The notes beneath the pieces were generated by a model. The model did not search any database. It was not told the DNA's origin and saw only the letters and a list, made by a program, of their open reading frames with translations. From positions 120,899 to 184,898 of the forward strand of contig NZ_CH672427.1 in the NCBI RefSeq assembly GCF_000153205.1: a stretch of DNA of 64,000 nt, given 5' to 3'. Positions 57,992-64,000 of the stretch are shown piece by piece. How positions within the stretch are numbered: position 1 is the first letter of the stretch; every line of letters begins with the position of its first letter. Made by a program: the position numbers and the translations under genes. Source of the DNA: Nitrococcus mobilis Nb-231 (GTDB lineage: Bacteria; Pseudomonadota; Gammaproteobacteria; Nitrococcales; Nitrococcaceae).

Positions 57992-58984
57992 ATGGAGCAG
58001 GTTGCCAGCATACCGGCGACGGCCGCCGAACGAATCCTGCAGCGTAGACTGCGTCGGGGTCATTTGGCAGATCGATTGTTTGCCTACACCACGATGTTGT
58101 TCGCCGGAGTCGTGCTGTTTCTCGTTTTGGCGATTAGCGTAGCCCTCCTGGTTGGTGCGTGGCCCGCTATCCGTCAGTTTGGTTTTGGCTTTCTGACGAG
58201 CGCCGAGTGGAACCCGGTGACGGATAACTACGGTGCCGTGGTACCGCTTGTAGGCACATTAGTTACCTCGGCGATCGCGATGATTATCGCCGTGCCGGTC
58301 AGCTTCGGCATTGCCGTGTTTATCACCGAGCTTGCGCCACGTTGGCTGCGCCGCCCCATCGGTACCGCCGTTGAGCTGTTGGCGGCTATCCCGAGCATCA
58401 TCTATGGTATGTGGGGCCTATTTGTGTTCGCCCCCTTGTTCGCCGAATATCTCCAACCCTGGGTAATCGAGCACATCGGCCGGCTGCCGCTGATCGGCGC
58501 GCTATTCTCCGGCCCGCCGTTGGGGATCGGTGTGTTCACGGCTGGGATAATCTTGGCCGTCATGGTCATTCCTTTCGTCACCGCCGTGATGCGCGATGTC
58601 TTCGAACTGGTTCCGGCCGTGCTCAAGGAATCCGCTTACGGGCTCGGTGCCACCACATGGGAAGTGCTCCGTCATGTCGTGCTGCCTTATACCAAGGTGG
58701 GCGTGGCCGGCGGTATCATGCTTGGCCTTGGGCGGGCGTTGGGCGAGACCATGGCGGTGACTTTCGTGATCGGCAACGCGCATCAGTTCAACAGTTCATT
58801 ATTTATGCCCGGCAATACGATTTCCTCAACCCTCGCCAATGAATTTACCGAAGCGACGGGTGAGCTATACACGGCCGCGCTGATCGAACTTGGTCTGGTG
58901 CTCTTTTTTATTACCTTCCTGGTGCTTGCGCTCGCCAAGCTGCTGTTGCTGCGGCTGACGGCGAGAGAAGGTGAGCGTACCTGA
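57992..58984 (+). CDS. pstC: Phosphate ABC transporter permease PstC
   Basis: An inner-membrane permease with six transmembrane helices. The transmembrane core carries [17 protein letters not shown] and the ABC-coupling EAA loop [21 protein letters not shown] with [13 protein letters not shown] after it. ATG 57992 has GGAG 6 bases upstream; an upstream extension in frame is non-conserved. 330 residues. Confidence 0.96.
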   Translation: MEQVASIPATAAERILQRRLRRGHLADRLFAYTTMLFAGVVLFLVLAISVALLVGAWPAIRQFGFGFLTSAEWNPVTDNYGAVVPLVGTLVTSAIAMIIAVPVSFGIAVFITELAPRWLRRPIGTAVELLAAIPSIIYGMWGLFVFAPLFAEYLQPWVIEHIGRLPLIGALFSGPPLGIGVFTAGIILAVMVIPFVTAVMRDVFELVPAVLKESAYGLGATTWEVLRHVVLPYTKVGVAGGIMLGLGRALGETMAVTFVIGNAHQFNSSLFMPGNTISSTLANEFTEATGELYTAALIELGLVLFFITFLVLALAKLLLLRLTAREGERT

Positions 58985-58996
58985 GGCACGCAGCCT

Positions 58997-59830
58997 ATGA
59001 GTCTGTATGTTCGTCGCCGTATCGTGAACGCCGTGGGGCTGGCCTTGTCGATTTTCGCCACCGCATTCGGCCTGTTTTGGCTGGGCTGGTTACTCTGGAC
59101 GCTAGTGGCGCAAGGCCTGCCTTGGATCGATCTGAGCGTATTCTCGCAACCTACGCCGCCGCCCGGCGATGTAGGGGGATTGTCCAATGCCATCATCGGA
59201 AGTTTGTTGCTCACCGGCAGCGGCATTGTTATTGGAGCGCCGATCGGTGTTCTGGCCGCTACCTATCTATCCGAGTTCGGGCGCAAGACCCATTTGGCTT
59301 CGGTGGTTCGATTCGTGAATGATATTCTGCTGAGTGCGCCATCGATCGTTATCGGCGTGTTCATCTATGAGCTGATCGTTTTGCGTACGGGCCATTTCTC
59401 AGGCTGGGCGGGAGGCATGGCATTGGCTCTCATCGTCATTCCGATCGTCGTGCGAACGACCGAAGACATGCTCTGTCTCGTACCTGTAAGTTTGCGCGAG
59501 GCGGCGGCGGCACTGGGTGCGCCCCGCTGGCGAGTGATCTTCGCCGTCGTCTATCGAGCGTCACGGGCAGGTATACTGACCGGTATGTTGTTGGCGGTAG
59601 CGCGCATAAGCGGTGAGACGGCGCCATTGCTGTTCACGGCGCTCAACAATCAGTTCTGGAGCTTAGATATGGGTGGCGCCCTTGCCAATCTACCGGTGGT
59701 GATCTTCCAGTTCGCCATGAGTCCTTATGAGGATTGGCAACATTTGGCGTGGGCGGGCGCGCTGTTGATCACGGCGGGGATCCTGGCACTGAACATCATC
59801 GCACGCGTACTCGGTAGAGCACGCAAATAG
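58997..59830 (+). CDS. pstA: Phosphate ABC transporter permease PstA
   Basis: The second permease subunit, 277 residues and six helices, with the family segments [37 protein letters not shown] and the coupling loop [22 protein letters not shown], then [20 protein letters not shown]. It starts 12 bases after pstC. Confidence 0.96.
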   Translation: MSLYVRRRIVNAVGLALSIFATAFGLFWLGWLLWTLVAQGLPWIDLSVFSQPTPPPGDVGGLSNAIIGSLLLTGSGIVIGAPIGVLAATYLSEFGRKTHLASVVRFVNDILLSAPSIVIGVFIYELIVLRTGHFSGWAGGMALALIVIPIVVRTTEDMLCLVPVSLREAAAALGAPRWRVIFAVVYRASRAGILTGMLLAVARISGETAPLLFTALNNQFWSLDMGGALANLPVVIFQFAMSPYEDWQHLAWAGALLITAGILALNIIARVLGRARK

Positions 59831-59843
59831 AGTGAGCTAGGCC

Positions 59844-60749
59844 ATGGCTTACGATGGATCGAGTGCACGCGGCCGTATCGACCTGCGGCCTCTTGGCTCG
59901 TACAAGCGAGAACAAACTGTCGAAGACGCGCGTGCGCGTCAGAGCTGGACCGCGGGAGTCGAACAAGGCGCTGGACAAGCGGCTAAAGGATCGGCAGTGA
60001 CCTGTATCGAGGTCCGCGACCTGAGCTTTTTCTATGGTCGCTATCAGGCGCTGCAAGCGATTAATCTGGAGTTGCAGGCGCGCCGGGTGACCGCTTTCAT
60101 CGGCCCCTCCGGTTGCGGGAAATCGACCTTGTTGAGAACGTTCAACCGCATTTATGAGCTCTATCCGGGCCAGTATGCGACCGGGGAGATTCTCATTGAC
60201 GGCAGTAATATTCTGGACAAGCGCCAGGATCTGAATCTCCTGCGGGCGCGGGTCGGGATGGTATTCCAGAAACCGACGCCGTTTCCCATGTCCATTTACG
60301 ACAACATCGCCTTCGGCGTCAAACTCTACCAGCGTCTTAGCCGGTATGATATGGATGAGCGGGTGGAGTGGGCTCTAAGGAAGGCTGCTTTGTGGGACGA
60401 GGTCAAGGACAAGCTCAAGCAGAGCGGTACCTTGCTTTCGGGTGGCCAGCAGCAAAGGCTTTGTTTGGCCCGGGCCGTGGCGGTCAAGCCGGAGATTTTG
60501 CTGCTTGATGAGCCGGCATCGGCGCTCGATCCGATCTCGACGCTGAAAATCGAGGAGCTCATCGAGGAACTCAAGGGCGAATACACGATTATCATCGTGA
60601 CCCATAATATGCAGCAGGCGGCCCGTGTCTCGGATTACACGGCATTCATGTATCTGGGTAAACTGGTAGAGTTTGCCGATACCGATACGATCTTCACCCG
60701 ACCGCGCGAGAAGGAGACCGAGGACTACATTACCGGCCGCTACGGCTGA
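59844..60749 (+). CDS. pstB: Phosphate ABC transporter ATP-binding protein PstB
   Basis: ATPase of the phosphate transporter, with Walker [17 protein letters not shown], signature [15 protein letters not shown], Walker [14 protein letters not shown], switch [20 protein letters not shown], and the phosphate-type [19 protein letters not shown]. From ATG 59844 it has 51 extra N-terminal residues compared with usual PstB. GTG at 59997, with AAAGGA 6 bases upstream, gives a 250-residue protein and may be the true start. It follows pstA by 13 bases and precedes phoU. Confidence 0.94.
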   Translation: MAYDGSSARGRIDLRPLGSYKREQTVEDARARQSWTAGVEQGAGQAAKGSAVTCIEVRDLSFFYGRYQALQAINLELQARRVTAFIGPSGCGKSTLLRTFNRIYELYPGQYATGEILIDGSNILDKRQDLNLLRARVGMVFQKPTPFPMSIYDNIAFGVKLYQRLSRYDMDERVEWALRKAALWDEVKDKLKQSGTLLSGGQQQRLCLARAVAVKPEILLLDEPASALDPISTLKIEELIEELKGEYTIIIVTHNMQQAARVSDYTAFMYLGKLVEFADTDTIFTRPREKETEDYITGRYG

Positions 60750-60806
60750 CCTCGGTAGCCGCCACGCAATACACATTGAATAGGGACGGGCCCGAGGTAG
60801 TACGCT

Positions 60807-61529
60807 ATGGATAAAATGAGCTTCTCCCATCATATTTCGCAACAGTACAACGAAGAGCTTTGGGGGATTCTCGACAACGTCATGCGCATGGGCGGGCTGG
60901 TGGAGCAGCAGCTCGGCGATGCACTGGTGGCGTTGGTGGAAGGGGACAATGAGCGCGGCGAACTCGTGGTGACCAGCGACTACAAGGTCAATGCCTTCGA
61001 AGTGCGCCTCGACGAGGAATGCACCCATGTACTGGCTCGCCGGCAACCCGCTGCCAGCGACTTGCGCCTGATCATCGCCGTGGTCAAGACGATTACCGAT
61101 TTGGAGCGCATTGGCGATGAGGCCGAGCGCATCGCTCGGATGGCGTTGCATCTGCTGGAAGCGGATCGTCGGCGTAGCCCAATGGAAGAGGTGGCGGCCC
61201 TCGGAGAATTGGTGAAGAAGATGCTCCACGGAGCGCTGGATGCCTTTGCCCGGATGGATACCGAGCAGGCCGTCAAGGTGGCGCAAGAGGATATCAAAGC
61301 CGACTCGCAGTACGAGGCGATCGTACGGAACCTGATTCAACACATGGAGGACAATCCCAAATCCGTGTCGCCGATCATGGATATTCTCTGGTCGGTACGT
61401 TCACTCGAACGCATCGGCGATCGATCGCGCAATATCTGCGAGTACGTGATCTACTTCGTCCTCGGCAAGGATGTGCGCCACACCAGTTTCGAGCAGATGG
61501 CGGCGGAGGCTACCGGTGATCGCCGTTGA
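60807..61529 (+). CDS. phoU: Phosphate signalling regulator PhoU
   Basis: PhoU joins PstB to PhoR and keeps the Pho regulon off when phosphate is sufficient. It has two PhoU domains of about 90 residues (residues 15-110 and 118-210) with the metal-binding repeats [23 protein letters not shown] and [18 protein letters not shown]. The length of 240 is typical. Its last 20 bases overlap the 3' end of argF on the other strand. Confidence 0.96.
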   Translation: MDKMSFSHHISQQYNEELWGILDNVMRMGGLVEQQLGDALVALVEGDNERGELVVTSDYKVNAFEVRLDEECTHVLARRQPAASDLRLIIAVVKTITDLERIGDEAERIARMALHLLEADRRRSPMEEVAALGELVKKMLHGALDAFARMDTEQAVKVAQEDIKADSQYEAIVRNLIQHMEDNPKSVSPIMDILWSVRSLERIGDRSRNICEYVIYFVLGKDVRHTSFEQMAAEATGDRR

Positions 61530-62421
61530 GCAGCAAGAATTCCAAGAGTGCTTTTTGGGCATGGAGTCGATTCTCCGCTTCGTCCCATACCACGCTCTGG
61601 GCGCCGTCAATGACTTCTGCCTCGACCTCTTCGCCACGATGCGCCGGTAGGCAGTGCATGAACAGCGCCTGTGGATCGGCGAGCTCCATCAGGCCATCCG
61701 TGATCCGATAAGGCGCTAGATCACGCAAGCGCTGCTCGCGCTCGCGCTCTTGGCCCATGCTGGCCCAGACATCGGTAACCACCAAATGGGCTCCGCGTAG
61801 GGCCTCGCTGGGTTCGGGAATGAACTCGATGCGGGGATCGGCAAGCCATTGTGGGCCTGGGGCGTAGCCGGGTGGGCAACATACGCGCAGCTGAAAGTCG
61901 AGCATGCGGGCGGCATTGACGTAGGAGCGGCACATGTTGTTGCCATCGCCTACCCAGACGACGGTTCGTCCTCGGATGTCGTCCCGGTGCTCCCAGTAAG
62001 TCTGCATGTCGGCCAGCAACTGACAGGGATGGAACTCGTCGCTGAGTCCATTGATGATCGGTACTCGCGAGTATTCGGCGAAGCGCGTTAGGGTCTCGTG
62101 TCCAAAGGTGCGGATCATGATCGCATCCACCATGCTCGAAATTACCCGCGCCGTATCTTCAATGGTCTCGCCACGGCCGAGCTGGGTATCGCGGGGGGAT
62201 AGAAACATGGCATGCCCGCCGAGCTGCACCATTCCAGCCTCGAACGATACCCGGGTGCGGGTCGATGCTTTCTCGAAGATCATCGAGAGGACGCGGTTTT
62301 TGAGCGGTTCATGGACCAGTCCGTCGCGGCGCATGCGTTTGAGCTCTATACCGCGGCGGATGAGAGCGTGCAGTTCTTCGGCAGTGCAGTCCGTTAAGGT
62401 CAGAAAGTGACGCGGATTCAT
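61510..62421 (-). CDS. argF: Ornithine carbamoyltransferase
   Basis: OTC makes citrulline from ornithine and carbamoyl phosphate in arginine biosynthesis. The carbamoyl-phosphate site [17 protein letters not shown], the [16 protein letters not shown] motif and the catalytic Cys in [13 protein letters not shown] are present. 303 residues is normal. It starts 3 bases after the argD stop, so argD-argF form an operon. The 3' end overlaps phoU tail to tail. Confidence 0.96.
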   Translation of the reverse strand: MNPRHFLTLTDCTAEELHALIRRGIELKRMRRDGLVHEPLKNRVLSMIFEKASTRTRVSFEAGMVQLGGHAMFLSPRDTQLGRGETIEDTARVISSMVDAIMIRTFGHETLTRFAEYSRVPIINGLSDEFHPCQLLADMQTYWEHRDDIRGRTVVWVGDGNNMCRSYVNAARMLDFQLRVCCPPGYAPGPQWLADPRIEFIPEPSEALRGAHLVVTDVWASMGQEREREQRLRDLAPYRITDGLMELADPQALFMHCLPAHRGEEVEAEVIDGAQSVVWDEAENRLHAQKALLEFLLLNGDHR

Positions 62422-62424
62422 TAG

Positions 62425-63621
62425 TCATCCTCTGCGCGTGGTGCCGCTGTTAGAGAGGAAGGAAGTGACGAGGTCGATCACGGTGTGGGTGATCCATTGT
62501 GCCTCCTCATCCGTGAGGATTAGCGGCGGTAATAAGCGAAGCACGCTCTGTTCGGTGACATTGATCAGCAGTTTCCGATCGAGTGCTTGGTAAACAAGCT
62601 CTGTGCAAGGCCACTCGAGTGCGATGCCCTGCATCAGACCAAGGCCACGTACGGCCCGTACCCCGGGCCGTCCAGCCAGCCCAGCCTGAAGCTGCGCAAA
62701 CATACGCTCGCCGAGCCGGCTCGCTCGCTGTACCAGACGCTCACTCTGCAGTGTTTGCAGGACGGCCAGGCCAACCCGGCAAGCCAGCGGGTTGCCTCCG
62801 AATGTGGACCCGTGTGAGCCGGGCTCGAAGAGTTCCGCGGCCTCGCCCCGCGCCAGGCAGGCGCCGATGGGATAACCGTTGCCCAGTGCTTTGGCGAGGG
62901 TGAGTACGTCGGGTTTAGCTCCCAGCCGTTGATGGGCGAACCAAGCACCGGTTCGCCCCAGGCCCGTCTGGACTTCGTCGAGCATGAGCAGCCAGGCACG
63001 CTCATCACAGATGCGGCGTAGGCCGGTGAGATAGCCCTTATCCGGCACGACCACCCCCGCTTCGCCTTGGATTGGTTCCACCAGCACGGCAACGATGCGA
63101 TTGTTATTATTACCGGCGCGTTCGACCGCCGCTAAATCGTCGTATGGAACGCGTACGAAACCATCGACCAGGGGATCGAAACCGGCTTGCACCCGCCGAT
63201 TACCGGTTGCGCTGAGAGTGGCAAGGGTGCGACCGTGAAAGCCGCCATCCATGACCATCACGGTGGGAGTATCGATGTTGCGCTTGCGGCCGTATAGACG
63301 AGCGAGCTTGAGCGCAGCTTCATTGGCCTCGGCGCCGGAGTTGGTAAAAAAAATCGCAGCCATGTCGGCGAGCTCGCAGAGTTTCGCAGCGAGTCGCTCT
63401 TGCAGTGGAATGCGGTAGAGGTTCGAGGTGTGCAGCAGGGTTCGGGCCTGCTCCGCTATGGCCTGGGTAATCACCGGGTGCCCATGTCCGAGGTTGCAGA
63501 CCCCGATGCCGCTCAGCGCGTCCAGATAACGCTCGCCCTTGTTGTCCGTAAGCCAAGCGCCCTCGCCGCGTTCGAAGGCGACCGGGAGCCGGGCATAGGT
63601 CCGCATCAGCGCGTCCGACAT
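62425..63621 (-). CDS. argD: Acetylornithine aminotransferase
   Basis: The PLP aminotransferase of arginine (and often lysine) biosynthesis. The motifs are FFTNSGAEANEAALKLARLYGR, MLDEVQTGLGRTGAWF and the PLP lysine in LTLAKALGNGYPIGACLA, followed by HGSTFGGNPLACRVGLAVL. I chose the ATG at 63621 with GAGGA 9 bases before it; starts at 63636 or 63651 would add a few residues. It is the first gene of argD-argF. Confidence 0.95.
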   Translation of the reverse strand: MSDALMRTYARLPVAFERGEGAWLTDNKGERYLDALSGIGVCNLGHGHPVITQAIAEQARTLLHTSNLYRIPLQERLAAKLCELADMAAIFFTNSGAEANEAALKLARLYGRKRNIDTPTVMVMDGGFHGRTLATLSATGNRRVQAGFDPLVDGFVRVPYDDLAAVERAGNNNNRIVAVLVEPIQGEAGVVVPDKGYLTGLRRICDERAWLLMLDEVQTGLGRTGAWFAHQRLGAKPDVLTLAKALGNGYPIGACLARGEAAELFEPGSHGSTFGGNPLACRVGLAVLQTLQSERLVQRASRLGERMFAQLQAGLAGRPGVRAVRGLGLMQGIALEWPCTELVYQALDRKLLINVTEQSVLRLLPPLILTDEEAQWITHTVIDLVTSFLSNSGTTRRG

Positions 63622-63654
63622 GCCGTCTATCCTCATCGGCGGTACCCGCAAAAT

Positions 63655-63675
63655 AAAAAAACAGCCTCGCGGCTG
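63655..63675 (-). terminator. Intrinsic terminator after sodB
   Basis: Read on the minus strand, a short stem CAGCC-GCGA-GGCTG is followed by seven T residues. It ends the sodB transcript 68 bases past its stop codon and lies just ahead of the argD start, separating the two units. Confidence 0.75.
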
Positions 63676-63743
63676 CTTTCTGCATGCTCAATTATATCGA
63701 ATAGCCGACGCGGGCGCAGCAAGCGCCCGCGGGGTTCTCAGCG

Positions 63744-64000
63744 TTATTTTTCAAAGTTTCGGTTGACGAAATCCCAGTTGACCAAATTCCAAAAAGCTTC
63801 TAGATACTTAGGCCGTGCATTGCGGTAATCGATGTAGTAAGCGTGTTCCCAAACATCGCAGGTCATCAGGGGCACGACGCTCTCATCGGTCAGCGCGGTC
63901 TGGGCATCGTCGGTCTCGACAATGGCCAGCGTGCCATCGGACTTATTCTTGACGAGCCAGCCCCAGCCCGAGCCGAAATTTGCGGCCGTCTTCTCATTGA
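63744..64000 (-). CDS. sodB: Fe superoxide dismutase, C-terminal part
   Basis: Only the last 85 codons lie in the window; the rest is beyond the right edge. They encode [45 protein letters not shown] and [10 protein letters not shown]. The DVWEHAYY motif holds two of the four metal ligands, Asp and His. The pattern fits the Fe-type SOD of gammaproteobacteria. A T-run hairpin follows. Confidence 0.96.
   Translation of the reverse strand, partial: NEKTAANFGSGWGWLVKNKSDGTLAIVETDDAQTALTDESVVPLMTCDVWEHAYYIDYRNARPKYLEAFWNLVNWDFVNRNFEK

Overview
The window looks like chromosome of a gammaproteobacterium, most probably from the Ectothiorhodospiraceae/Chromatiales side. The reasons are the gene orders queA-tgt-yajC-secDF, suhB<>trmJ-cysE-iscS, ndk-rlmN-pilW-rodZ-hisS-yfgM-bamB and pstSCAB-phoU, and the style of the proteins. 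A NarG/NxrA-type molybdenum subunit of the short-N-terminus type shared with Nitrobacter and Nitrococcus nitrite oxidoreductases, next to NO-response genes, makes a nitrogen-oxide-metabolising organism (Nitrococcus-like is one possibility) a fair guess; this is inference, not proof.

Layout. 1-4468: degraded left edge with an SRAP fragment, an unrecognised exported protein and a SulP anion transporter. 4469-6204: tRNA-Ser(CGA) and the lytic transglycosylase mltF. 6829-13200: a four-gene, one-direction operon of a methyltransferase, a hybrid membrane histidine kinase, a receiver-kinase protein and a second receiver protein. Its content and order match the phcB-phcS-phcR-phcQ quorum-sensing system of Ralstonia, and it is the most interesting system here. 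14047-17716: an envelope-stress-like unit in which two divergent secreted-protein genes share a regulatory region carrying symmetric TTCAG-N6-TTCAG boxes, followed by a PepSY protein and its probable two-component system. 17767-19177: a PfkB kinase and a DUF454 protein.

19254-25522 holds a SWIM/SNF2 helicase, a decayed DegT aminotransferase and a frameshifted IS1634-type transposase. 25824-32957 is a nitrogen-oxide island read leftwards: nnrS, nsrR, a hemerythrin-like gene and an orphan narG/nxrA. No narH, narJ or narI is present, and the insertion sequence sits where narH would be expected. NsrR-like operators lie before the hemerythrin gene and in the nnrS/DUF427 intergenic region.

33300-64000 is mostly conserved housekeeping sequence: a tandem DUF427 protein, tRNA-Leu(CAA), queuosine genes, Sec accessory proteins, Fe-S assembly (iscS, a one-cysteine IscU-like protein, iscA), translation and outer-membrane assembly genes, adk, an NfeD protease, pdxH, phoR without phoB, a complete pst-phoU operon preceded by a Pho box, argD-argF and the 3' end of sodB at the right edge. 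The isc-to-bamB block follows the classical gammaproteobacterial order but lacks iscR, hscBA, fdx, ispG and der. No rRNA, CRISPR array or prophage was seen.
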